Of a stretch of DNA of 64,000 nucleotides, positions 35,915 to 43,477 are shown piece after piece (the stretch's first letter is position 1; every line of letters begins with the position of its first letter). Under the pieces are notes generated by a model. It searched no databases and was not told the DNA's origin. It was given only the letters and a program-made list of their open reading frames with translations. A program made the position numbers and the translations under genes. Source of the stretch: Vreelandella sedimenti (GTDB lineage: Bacteria > Pseudomonadota > Gammaproteobacteria > Pseudomonadales > Halomonadaceae); contig NZ_JACCGK010000014.1 of assembly GCF_013416325.1 (NCBI RefSeq), positions 62,001-126,000 on the forward strand, read 5' to 3'.

Positions 35915-35945
35915 AGGATAAAACCTCAACTTCACTTGAGGTAAA
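35915..35945 (-). promoter_or_regulatory. SoxR-controlled promoter of the VOC gene (SoxR box 35923-35942)
   Basis: On the minus strand TTTACC and TATCCT are separated by 19 bp, the long spacing of MerR-type promoters. The spacer holds the dyad ACCTCAA-N6-TTGAGGT. E. coli soxS, as I recall it, has the same TTTACC, 19-bp spacer and CCTCAA/TTGAGG dyad. soxR itself is divergent from this site. Confidence 0.8.
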
Positions 35946-35989
35946 GCTGTTTTTGGAAAAAAATGGCAAAAAAGATTCAGGAGTGCGTG

Positions 35990-36454
35990 ATGGCAGAGGC
36001 AATTTGGAGTGTTGGCAAGGTGGCAAAGCGTTGCGGCATTAACGTCAGTACCTTGCACTTTTACGAGCAGCAAGGTCTGATCCATAGCTGGCGCAATGCA
36101 GGCAACCAGCGCCGTTATAAACCGGAAGTGCTAAGGCGAATTTCGGTGATCAAAGCCGCGCAGAAAGTCGGCGTGAGCCTGGAAGAGATCAAGCGAGCCT
36201 TTGAATCACTGCCCAATAACCGCACACCGACGGTTGAAGACTGGCAGCAGCTTTCAAAAAACTGGCAGCAGATGCTCGATGGCCGGATTGCTTATCTGCA
36301 AAAGCTGCGTGATAACTTGGCAGGCTGTATCGGCTGCGGCTGCCTGAGCATGACAAGTTGCCCACTTTATAACCCGGACGACAAGCTGGCTGAGCTCGGT
36401 AGCGGCCCGGTGCTTTTGGATCGGGCTGAGCAGCAGGCAGGGGTTGATCGATAA
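35990..36454 (+). CDS. soxR: redox-sensitive transcriptional activator SoxR
   Basis: A 154-residue MerR-family regulator. The winged helix (WSVGKVAKRCGINVSTLHFYEQQGLIHSWRNAGNQRRY) is followed by the dimer helix and the [2Fe-2S] cysteines CIGCGCLSMTSC (C-x2-C-x-C-x5-C) near 119-130. The cluster is oxidised by redox-cycling drugs or superoxide, switching on target promoters. ATG 35990 has AGGAG 6 nt upstream. The divergent VOC gene is the apparent target; soxS is not present here, as is usual outside enterics. Confidence 0.95.
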   Translation: MAEAIWSVGKVAKRCGINVSTLHFYEQQGLIHSWRNAGNQRRYKPEVLRRISVIKAAQKVGVSLEEIKRAFESLPNNRTPTVEDWQQLSKNWQQMLDGRIAYLQKLRDNLAGCIGCGCLSMTSCPLYNPDDKLAELGSGPVLLDRAEQQAGVDR

Positions 36455-36625
36455 GCTAGTTAACATGCACAAACCGCCTGATGCTTGTTGATGTTAGAAT
36501 TGCGAATCCAAGGATTGGCTTCTAGCATCTCAATCAGCCTCCGTTTCAGCGATCGGCTGCTTTTACCCTATACTGCTCCATCTTTTATTTTCGACACACC
36601 TTACGACACTCTGTCAGGGCGCCTT

Positions 36626-37822
36626 ATGCCATTTGCAAAACTAGGATTATCCACGCCTCTTGTTCAAGCGATTACCGAACTAGGTTACCAAACGCCAACG
36701 CCCATCCAGGAACAAGCGATTCCTGCCATTCTTTCGGGTAACGACTTAATCGCCACCGCACAAACAGGAACGGGCAAAACCGCCGCCTTTGTTCTGCCTT
36801 TGCTAGAGCGATTCAGCAACGCGGGAACGTTACGCGGTAAACGCATACGTGCGCTGATTCTCGTGCCAACCCGTGAGTTAGCGGTTCAGGTCGAAGCCAA
36901 CGTGGCTCAATACGCTAAACATACGCACTTAACCTCTATGGCGATGTATGGCGGTGTGGATACCGAAGCTCAAAAAGAGCGCCTAATCAAAGGAGTAGAT
37001 ATTCTAGTCGCCACGCCGGGCAGATTGCTTGATTTGGCGCACCAGCGTGCGCTGCACTTTGATGAACTTAACGTCATGGTATTGGACGAAGCGGACCGAA
37101 TGGTCGACATGGGTTTTGTCGACGATATCTATAAAATCATCGAACGCCTGCCTGAAGACCGTCAGAACCTACTGTTCTCGGCCACCATGACAGACGACGT
37201 TCGCGCCCTCGCCTACGATTTTTCAGATAGCAAGATGACCGATCTAGCGGCTGAAATATCCATTTCTCCCAACATCCGCGCCGCCGCTAATGTCCAACAA
37301 TGGCTAATCACAGTCGACAAAGACACCAAGTCCGCCTTGTTGAGCCACTTGATCAACGAACAAAAGTGGGAACAGGCGCTTATTTTTACCGAGAAAAAAC
37401 ACAATGCAGCCAAGCTTGTTGCTCAACTGGAAAAACGCGGCATCACAGCGGATTCCATTCATGGCGATAGAAGCCAAGCGATGCGCGAAAAGATTCTGGC
37501 TCAGTTCAAAACCGGCGAATTAAAGTACTTGGTCGCCACGGGGGTTGCCGCGCGAGGTTTGGATATTGGCGAACTGAGCCGTGTGGTGAATTATGATTTA
37601 CCCTTTAAGCCAGAAGAGTACATCCACCGCATTGGCCGTACCGGCCGCGCGGGCGCCTCAGGGGAAGCCATCTCTTTAGTCGACATGAGTGACTTTAAAA
37701 ATCTTTGTGCCATTGAAAGACGGTTAAAAAGCATTATTGAGCGCAAAGAGATTACAGGCTTTCCGGTTCGCAAAGCAGTACCCGAGTCAAACTTAAACTA
37801 TAATAAACAAAGTAATCGTTAA
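36626..37822 (+). CDS. rhlE: DEAD-box RNA helicase, RhlE type
   Basis: A 398-residue helicase with Q motif (PFAKLGLSTPLVQ...PTPIQEQAIP), motif I AQTGTGKT near 47, Ia PTRELAVQ, II VLDEADRM near 153, III SAT near 184, and VI HRIGRTGRAG near 332. It unwinds short RNA duplexes, in bacteria for ribosome assembly or RNA decay. The C-terminal tail is short and basic. The frame opens earlier at 36485, but ATG 36626 starts right at the Q motif. It converges with the truncated Rho gene. Confidence 0.93.
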   Translation: MPFAKLGLSTPLVQAITELGYQTPTPIQEQAIPAILSGNDLIATAQTGTGKTAAFVLPLLERFSNAGTLRGKRIRALILVPTRELAVQVEANVAQYAKHTHLTSMAMYGGVDTEAQKERLIKGVDILVATPGRLLDLAHQRALHFDELNVMVLDEADRMVDMGFVDDIYKIIERLPEDRQNLLFSATMTDDVRALAYDFSDSKMTDLAAEISISPNIRAAANVQQWLITVDKDTKSALLSHLINEQKWEQALIFTEKKHNAAKLVAQLEKRGITADSIHGDRSQAMREKILAQFKTGELKYLVATGVAARGLDIGELSRVVNYDLPFKPEEYIHRIGRTGRAGASGEAISLVDMSDFKNLCAIERRLKSIIERKEITGFPVRKAVPESNLNYNKQSNR

Positions 37823-37834
37823 TACTTACCAAGG

Positions 37835-37871
37835 AAGCTCACCTCTTAAAAAATCAAAGGTGAGCTTTTTT
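37835..37871 (+). terminator. intrinsic terminator of rhlE
   Basis: AAGCTCACCT (37835-37844) pairs with AGGTGAGCTT (37858-37867), followed directly by a run of T. It lies 13 bp after the rhlE stop and separates it from the convergent rho-like gene. Confidence 0.85.
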
Positions 37872-37883
37872 ATTATAGGCATT

Positions 37884-38840
37884 TCACGAGGCTGGTAAAA
37901 ACGCATCTAACAGCTCGGCATTCGTTGGATATTTATCCAATAACTCAAGCAACTTCTGCGCGCCTTCTACTGGCTTAAGCGTTGTAAGCGCTCTCCGCAA
38001 TGTGCGTACTTTTTCAATATCCTTTGCATCAATCAACAACTCTTCTCGACGGGTACTGCTTTTGGCTATATCTATCGCGGGGAAAATCCGTTGATTGGCC
38101 ACATCCCGGGATAACACGAGCTCCATATTGCCCGTGCCTTTGAACTCCTCGAAAATCACCTGATCCATACGGCTTCCCGTATCCACCAGCACCGTGGCCA
38201 GAATGGTGAGCGATCCGCCGTTTTCGATCTTTCTCGCGGCGCCAAACAGTTTGCGTGGTATTTCCATCGCTCGGGAATCCAGCCCACCCGACATAGTGCG
38301 ACCATTGCCTCGCTGCTCGGCATTATGAACACGCGAGAGTCTGGTAAGAGAATCGATCACAATCATCACATTATGACCGTCGCCTGCTTGCTTACGCGCC
38401 GTCTCAAGAAGCTTATCTGCCATATTGACATGGTGTGTGTAGCTTTCGTCTGAAGATGATGCATGGACTTCTGCCGAAACACTGCGCTTAAAGTCTGTCA
38501 CTTCTTCAGGGCGCTCATCAATCAGCAAGGCATACAGCTTTATATCAGGATGGGCTTCTGCCACGGCCTGACAGATGTGTTTTAACATCGTCGTTTTGCC
38601 AGAGCCCGGCGGCGCCACTATCAACCCACGTTGCCCCATCCCAATGGGCGTAATCAAATCCATCGCTCGCATAGTGCGCTGCTTAGAACCAGGTTCTAAA
38701 TAAATGCGTGGGGAAGGATGAATAGCGACGCCATTTAAAAAACGTTTTTCGGGATCATTGGGGAATTGATCTTCATCTTCGTCGGTGGGCTTGGAATCTA
38801 CCTGCCTTTTCGCCTTCAAACCTAGTGTTTTTCTCGTCAT
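37884..38840 (-). CDS. Rho-like hexameric ATPase lacking the N-terminal RNA-binding domain
   Basis: A 318-residue protein covering only the motor half of transcription terminator Rho (E. coli Rho is 419 residues). The OB-fold/cold-shock RNA-binding domain is replaced by about 45 charged residues. Walker A is APPGSGKTT near 76-84 where Rho usually has PPKAGKT; Walker B MIVIDSLTRLSR, the catalytic-glutamate region LLIDERPEEVTDFKR and the arginine-finger helix are kept. The Q-loop region (HNAEQRGNGRTMSGG) and R-loop (KSSTRREELL) are changed. It is probably a paralogue and not the main terminator. Role unknown. Confidence 0.85.
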   Translation of the reverse strand: MTRKTLGLKAKRQVDSKPTDEDEDQFPNDPEKRFLNGVAIHPSPRIYLEPGSKQRTMRAMDLITPIGMGQRGLIVAPPGSGKTTMLKHICQAVAEAHPDIKLYALLIDERPEEVTDFKRSVSAEVHASSSDESYTHHVNMADKLLETARKQAGDGHNVMIVIDSLTRLSRVHNAEQRGNGRTMSGGLDSRAMEIPRKLFGAARKIENGGSLTILATVLVDTGSRMDQVIFEEFKGTGNMELVLSRDVANQRIFPAIDIAKSSTRREELLIDAKDIEKVRTLRRALTTLKPVEGAQKLLELLDKYPTNAELLDAFLPAS

Positions 38841-38888
38841 AATATCGATGAATCACCTTGAATAACCTGGATTTATAGATTAATGAAT

Positions 38889-39057
38889 TTATAAAATAGC
38901 TGCATCATAGACAGCCGACTGGTCGCATCGTTGCGGTACTTGGGGTGGAAAACGGGTAAGTCTAACTGGTGCTCAAAGGTAGCGGGTTGGAGCTAATCTT
39001 GGTAGTAGTTCACCACCATGGCGTTTGATCATGGTTATAGGGCTTGAAGCGCTGCAT
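38889..39057 (-). pseudogene. decayed IS1182-family transposase N-terminus
   Basis: From ATG 39057 the minus strand reads MQRFKPYNHDQT; after a frame change it continues AMVVNYYQD-stop-LQPATFEHQLD, then, with a short internal loss, LPVFHPKYRNDATS, and in another frame SAVYDAAIL followed by a stop. In order these match the start of IS1182-type transposases (FKxYxxxQT...NxxxQLxPGTFE...YRND...YDPAIL). Two frameshifts, one nonsense codon and a deletion show it is dead. The rest of the element is absent. Confidence 0.65.
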
Positions 39058-39125
39058 GCTGGCCGCTCCTCGTCTGTTTCCACGTTCCTACCAAAACTTA
39101 GGCATCAGTGGGGTTTTCTGCAGTC

Positions 39126-39210
39126 TCAACGCGCGCAAAACGTGCTAATAAAGCTTGGCTAAGATTGGTGAGGCACGAGCCAAGCCAAGCTTTATTAGTC
39201 CATGCGTTGA
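39126..39210. repeat. long two-step hairpin (16-bp perfect stem)
   Basis: CTAATAAAGCTTGGCT (39145-39160) and AGCCAAGCTTTATTAG (39183-39198) are perfect inverted repeats with a 22-nt loop; outside them TCAACGC (39126-39132) pairs with GCGTTGA (39204-39210) across an uneven internal loop. No U-run follows. It lies just downstream of the AT-rich cassette-like gene and could be a divergent attC or another folded site. Confidence 0.5.
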
Positions 39211-39228
39211 TGCGTTTTTATGTGCTGA

Positions 39229-39711
39229 TTAAAACACCAACTCTTTAGAATATTTATTCCTCCACAATTGATCTTGAGCTTTTGCTTTGATTTTACAGCT
39301 AATCCCTTTTTCAATAATCTCATTTATTACAGCTTCAGGTATAAACAACTGATGCGACTGAAAAGCTTCTAACTCAACCGGATAATTATATTCAACTCCG
39401 TACTGAGAAGGACAGCAATGTACCCAGCCTACAGAGTTAGACCAATTTCTGTATTTTAAAAGATGAAGCAGCTTTTTAAATATTGTTTTATTTTCAGATT
39501 GATACAATAGATCCAAGCCTGCCAGATGAATTTTGTGAGAAGAATGATTTCTAACGATAATATAGAGCCCTTCCACGTAATCACCATCCTTTTCTTCCAT
39601 CCCGTGAAGTAAATCGACCTTAAATTTAGGCGTTGCTTTGGCAATGTTCCAAATAAACACGAGTGTTGAGAGACAGGCTGCGTAAATCGCTAATATTTCC
39701 GTGATTTTCAA
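39229..39711 (-). CDS. AT-rich hypothetical protein with one N-terminal membrane helix
   Basis: A 160-residue unrecognised protein: a hydrophobic start (MKITEILAIYAACLSTLVFIW) then a beta-rich soluble domain (VEGLYIIVRNHSSHKIHLAGLDLLY). Base composition is clearly more AT-rich than neighbours, suggesting acquisition. It starts with TTG, AGGGAG 6 nt upstream, about 10 bp after the end of an attC-like site, so it looks like an integron gene cassette. Confidence 0.65.
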   Translation of the reverse strand: MKITEILAIYAACLSTLVFIWNIAKATPKFKVDLLHGMEEKDGDYVEGLYIIVRNHSSHKIHLAGLDLLYQSENKTIFKKLLHLLKYRNWSNSVGWVHCCPSQYGVEYNYPVELEAFQSHQLFIPEAVINEIIEKGISCKIKAKAQDQLWRNKYSKELVF

Positions 39712-39727
39712 TGAAACTCCCTAAAGC

Positions 39728-39802
39728 ACATAACGCCCAACAAGCTGTGCGGCACAAACAAAGCACAATGCAGCTTGCATCCGAACGAGCGAATTGTTAT
39801 GC
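39728..39802 (-). repeat. integron attC-like recombination site
   Basis: On the minus strand the site begins GCATAACAATTCGCTC and ends TTGGGCGTTATGT, with internal arms GCAAGCTG and CAGCTTG. This fits attC: R'' RYYYAAC and R' GTTRRRY boxes, AACAATTCG and GGCGTTA flanks and imperfect internal arms. The TAA inside the first box is the stop codon of the upstream DUF4145 gene, and the next gene starts just beyond the second box, as in cassette arrays. Length 75 bp is typical. Confidence 0.7.
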
Positions 39803-40498
39803 ATTTTCATCTCGCCTTTGCCTTCTGCGCTCTGCTGCAATCCGGATTCGCTCGGGCTCGGTATAGATACGTTCAAGCAAGATACGTGTGAAATCTAATA
39901 AATCCTCGGCATCTGCTTTACGAAGAGTTCCAGCATGCGCGCCATCGTTACCATCCTCGCGAACGCACGTCGAAAGCTCCCTAAGACTTTCTGGTAATAA
40001 CTGATTATCGAAAAGCCAAGGTAAACGGAGACCAAGGTTTCGACGTGTTCGCTGATTTAGCCCGTCTATATCCTGCTCCGGCAATAATCCTTTCGTCACA
40101 AGATCAATACATAAACGGAACATAGTTCCAGCAGCATTCCAACAATCAACTTTTAAGCATGTTGAGCCTTCTATAAACACGTTATTAATAGCATCTGGCA
40201 CATACTCAGGTGCTTCTACTTCCGCTCGATCTTTTAACGTTATAATTCCTTCGATTCGTACGTATAGATTGACTGCGTGATCAATATTTATAAGCCCAGT
40301 TTTATGGAGAGATTTGTAATCTGCATTAACTTCATCAGCAAGAACAAAAACAGTTGAACGATGGCACTGTCGGCAAATGGCAAAAGTTTCATACCAATAC
40401 TGCCAGTCATACTCAGTTCTGGTATGAATAGCGCTCAATAGATCGAATGAAATTCGACTTGATCCACAACGAGGGCAGTCTGCAACTAGCTCAGCCAT
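39797..40498 (-). CDS. DUF4145 protein with zinc ribbon, integron-cassette-like
   Basis: A 233-residue protein. The N-terminal CPRCGSSRI and CRQCHRS pairs form a zinc ribbon; the C-terminal LCIDLVTKG and DGNDGAHAGTLRKADAEDLLDFTRILLERIYTEPER segment is the DUF4145 signature, a domain often linked to restriction or other defence genes. Its stop codon is inside the attC-like site and a GCATAAC box (40522-40528) precedes the start, so the gene seems to occupy a cassette. Confidence 0.78.
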   Translation of the reverse strand: MAELVADCPRCGSSRISFDLLSAIHTRTEYDWQYWYETFAICRQCHRSTVFVLADEVNADYKSLHKTGLINIDHAVNLYVRIEGIITLKDRAEVEAPEYVPDAINNVFIEGSTCLKVDCWNAAGTMFRLCIDLVTKGLLPEQDIDGLNQRTRRNLGLRLPWLFDNQLLPESLRELSTCVREDGNDGAHAGTLRKADAEDLLDFTRILLERIYTEPERIRIAAERRRQRRDENA

Positions 40499-41012
40499 AA
40501 TTCATCTCTCATCTCTTTAATGCATAACAGTGATTAGACGGTGCGTTCTGATATGAATTAATGCGATACACTCTTCAGTATTCTTATAGCGCACACAAAA
40601 AAACCCTAACCAACTGATATTTAATAAAATTAATAACAATTCAGCAGCATATTCAAAATTCGAAGGCGCCCGTTCTGGTGTTCTAATCATACTCTATTCA
40701 TAAAATTGGCTGAGGTCACGCAGCTTTGCAGAAAAGTTGAGCTGGAGCAGGCTTTGGGCAGCTAAGTTGCCTTCTCGCCGGGCCGCCGCTGCGGGCGCCT
40801 TTTGGCTCATTCCTCGCCAAGCGTTACACCACGTTAAGGGGCAGCTAGATTGCTTATGTGGCTGAGTCTTCGCGAGCTAAAGCTCCCTCCCACAACATCG
40901 GTGCAGGATCTCGATTCAGTGGCAGGGTTGGCTTATTGGACGGGGTCTTCGCGCGCTGAAGCGCCCTCCCACAAAACCAGTGCAGTGTGGGCTTGCGGGA
41001 GGCGCTGCGTGC
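40499..41012. other. 514-bp intergenic region with half attC box and REP-like repeats
   Basis: GCATAAC at 40522-40528 could be the end box of an attC whose partner arm is not evident. Two REP-like hairpin units occur at 40866-40895 and 40945-40974. The rest, including the AT-rich stretch 40540-40730, shows no gene or recognised site. Confidence 0.5.
40866..40974. repeat. two REP-like palindromic units
   Basis: Unit 1 GTCTTCGCGAGCTAAAGCTC plus CCTCCCACAA (40866-40895) and unit 2 GTCTTCGCGCGCTGAAGCGC plus CCTCCCACAA (40945-40974) share their flanks. The hairpin arms differ together: GAGCT/AGCTC in one, GCGCT/AGCGC in the other. Both lie near the 3' end of the YtoQ-type gene. Confidence 0.7.
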
Positions 41013-41453
41013 TTAGGCTTTGAGGACGTAGCTCAGTGTCTCGACTACCTGATCCGTCGTGGTACACCAGGCGTTCGCGCTGGCATCGACTTCTTTCAGC
41101 GGGTGGATGATATCTTCGCTGTGTAGGGTGATGTAGGGCTTGGCGAGTGCGGCGCAGTAACCTGCGTCGAAGGCGGCGTTCCACTGTTTGTACTGGTCGC
41201 CGAAGCGTACAACGACCAGATCCGCCTGCTCGATCATGGTGCGGGTGCGGATGGCGTTGACCTTGGATGACTGATGGTCGCGCCAGAAGCCATTTTCCGG
41301 CTTGCCCAGGTGGTCGCCGGCGGCGTCAGAGGCGGCGTGGTCGGTGACTGGGGCGGTAAACACGATATCCAGGCCCGCGGCGTCGGCGCCGCGCTGGATT
41401 TCTTCGCGCCAATCGGTGTGGATCTCGCCAGATAGATAAACGTAAAAGCTCAT
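41013..41453 (-). CDS. YtoQ-family protein (nucleoside deoxyribosyltransferase-like)
   Basis: A 146-residue protein starting MSFYVYLSGEIHTDWREEI with GDQYKQWNAAFDAGYCAALAKPYITLH, the conserved parts of YtoQ proteins, which resemble nucleoside 2-deoxyribosyltransferases (a glutamate-containing Rossmann-like fold). The activity is untested. It lies downstream of cobF on the same strand, 70 bp away, but is probably unrelated to cobalamin synthesis. Confidence 0.82.
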   Translation of the reverse strand: MSFYVYLSGEIHTDWREEIQRGADAAGLDIVFTAPVTDHAASDAAGDHLGKPENGFWRDHQSSKVNAIRTRTMIEQADLVVVRFGDQYKQWNAAFDAGYCAALAKPYITLHSEDIIHPLKEVDASANAWCTTTDQVVETLSYVLKA

Positions 41454-41523
41454 GGCTATTCCTCAAATACTAGTTGGTCAGTAGCGCCATTTTATGGAAA
41501 AACATTCCATATTAATACCAGCG

Positions 41524-42300
41524 TTATAGCAGAGGCTGTTTGGCCAGCAGGTAAATATCCATTATCCAGCCGTGGGTGTCGCGCAGCTCAGCCCGGCGTT
41601 GAATGATTTGGTCGCTGACCTCGCTTAGCCAGCCTTTGATTAAGCACTGCTTGTCCATGCCCAGGTAGGCACCCCACCAGATGTAGGTGTCATCTTGCGG
41701 AAGCGAGGTAAATGCCCCGCCGCTATCCAGCATTACGGCTACCGTAGCGGCATCGCTTGGCCAGCCGCGCTCGCGGAGGCGACGGCCGGTGGTGATTTGC
41801 ACCGGCTCGGCGAGGGCATTGAGGGGGATTTTATGTTCGGCAGTGAGCACTTGCAGGCTGGTGATGCCGGGCACCACCTCTACATCCACCTGCTTACCCG
41901 CCGCGCCCAGGCGCTGGGTAATGCGCAGGCTGCTGTCGTAAAGGGAGGGGTCGCCCCACACCAGCATCCCTACCCGCCCGCCGTTGGGAAGATGTTCATC
42001 GATTTGCTGCGCCCAGACGTTGGCGATGGCAGCGTGCCAGTCGTCAACCGCGCCCAGGTAGTCATCACGGCCATCGCGGCCATCATCACGACTAGGCAGA
42101 TCAAACTCGACGATCTTGGTGGTCACCGGCGCTTCCAGCAGCCGTTCACAGAGCAAGCGACGCAGGTCGATCAAATCAGACTTGGCCTCGCCCTTGCGGG
42201 GCAGAAGAATCAGATCGGCGTTATTAAGGGCGCGCACGGCGGCCAGGGTGACGTGATCAAGGTTGCCGGTGCCGATGCCTATTAGCGACAGCGTGATCAT
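41524..42300 (-). CDS. cobF: precorrin-6A synthase (deacetylating)
   Basis: A 258-residue SAM-dependent methyltransferase of the tetrapyrrole methylase fold: [17 protein letters not shown] at the N-terminus, [16 protein letters not shown] near 114 and VVPGITSLQ near 141. CobF methylates C1 of precorrin-5 with loss of acetate, and is specific to the aerobic pathway. It overlaps cobM by 4 bp (ATGA) and is last of the cobL-E-M-F run. Confidence 0.93.
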   Translation of the reverse strand: MITLSLIGIGTGNLDHVTLAAVRALNNADLILLPRKGEAKSDLIDLRRLLCERLLEAPVTTKIVEFDLPSRDDGRDGRDDYLGAVDDWHAAIANVWAQQIDEHLPNGGRVGMLVWGDPSLYDSSLRITQRLGAAGKQVDVEVVPGITSLQVLTAEHKIPLNALAEPVQITTGRRLRERGWPSDAATVAVMLDSGGAFTSLPQDDTYIWWGAYLGMDKQCLIKGWLSEVSDQIIQRRAELRDTHGWIMDIYLLAKQPLL

Positions 42301-43100
42301 GATTCGCTCTCTTGGTCTTGGCTTGCCGTGGCAAAAGGCGAATCCGCCGACTGGGGGCGAAAGCGGCGATCGTAGCCCACGGCGTAGAGGCTGCTCTCCA
42401 GGAAGTCGTCACTTTCGAGCACCGGCCCCACCAGAATTAGCGCGGTGCGCTGCATGCTGTCATCGATCAGTCCATCTATGGTGGCTAGCCGACCGCGTAC
42501 CACCCGCTCATCGGGCCAGCTTGCCCGCCAGACAATCGCGACCGGGCACTGCTCGCCGTAGTAAGGCGCCAGGCTTTCGACCACCTGAGACAGATTATGG
42601 ATAGAGAGATGGATGGCAAGCGTAGCTCCCGTGCGGGCGAAATTGGCTAGCGTCTCGTCGCTGGGCATGACGCTGGCCCGGCCCGGCGTGCGGGTGAGTA
42701 CTACCGACTGGGCGACACCGGGCAGCGTAAGCTCCTGGCCCAAGGTTGCCGAGGCTGCCGCAAACGCAGGCACGCCGGGGGTAATGCTGTAAGGGATCTC
42801 CAGCTCGCGCAGACGGCGCAGCTGCTCGCCCATGGCCGACCATACCGATAGATCCCCCGAATGCAGCCGGGCCACATCCTGGCCTTCGGCGTGGGCGCGG
42901 CTGATTTCCTGCATGATGTCATCCAGCGATAGCGGCGCAGTGTTGATCACCCGCGCCCCTGCCGGGCAGTGCTCGAGGATTTCCTCAGGCACTAATGAAC
43001 CCGCGTAAAGGCACACCGGGCAGGCGGCGATCAGGTCGCGCCCGCGCAGGGTAAGCAGATCCGGCGCGCCGGGGCCTGCGCCAATGAAGTGTACAGTCAT
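42297..43100 (-). CDS. cobM: precorrin-4 C11-methyltransferase
   Basis: A 267-residue tetrapyrrole methylase: [47 protein letters not shown] and [13 protein letters not shown] are the CobM/CbiF conserved blocks. It methylates C11 of precorrin-4. It overlaps both neighbours (cobE and cobF) by 4 bp, indicating coupled translation. Confidence 0.95.
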   Translation of the reverse strand: MTVHFIGAGPGAPDLLTLRGRDLIAACPVCLYAGSLVPEEILEHCPAGARVINTAPLSLDDIMQEISRAHAEGQDVARLHSGDLSVWSAMGEQLRRLRELEIPYSITPGVPAFAAASATLGQELTLPGVAQSVVLTRTPGRASVMPSDETLANFARTGATLAIHLSIHNLSQVVESLAPYYGEQCPVAIVWRASWPDERVVRGRLATIDGLIDDSMQRTALILVGPVLESDDFLESSLYAVGYDRRFRPQSADSPFATASQDQESES

Positions 43101-43477
43101 TCTATGGCTCCTTCTGCCAACGCGGCGGTGGCCTTGCGATCCGCTGAAATTATCCGAGGCCCTAACAGCGTTGCCCCTGGGCCCGCCGCTAATAGCGCCA
43201 CGGCCTCGGCAACGCTGCCCGTGCCGCGGGCCTGCAAACTTTGTGTTGAATGAGTCAGCGTTGTCACCGTCGGTAGCTTGGCGTCCGCCACGGCGATAAC
43301 CTCGATGTGTCGTAGTCGTCCCAATTCTTCGACTAACGGCAGCATGGAATGAGCCGCCGCCAGCTTATCGATAGCGCCGTACTGCTCAATAAGCTGATCC
43401 AGCGCCTGGGCGAGCGAGGCAAGCGTGGCCTCGCGACGAAAGCCAAACCCGGCGACGTGCAACGCCTGCGCCTTCAT
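43097..43477 (-). CDS. cobE: CobE/CbiG C-terminal-type protein
   Basis: A 126-residue protein ([46 protein letters not shown]). It corresponds to the C-terminal part of CbiG, called CobE in aerobic organisms. CobE is thought to assist ring-contracted intermediates, but its biochemical role is not settled. The true ATG 43477 overlaps the cobL stop; the longer frame to 43669 is an artefact within cobL. Confidence 0.88.
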   Translation of the reverse strand: MKAQALHVAGFGFRREATLASLAQALDQLIEQYGAIDKLAAAHSMLPLVEELGRLRHIEVIAVADAKLPTVTTLTHSTQSLQARGTGSVAEAVALLAAGPGATLLGPRIISADRKATAALAEGAIE

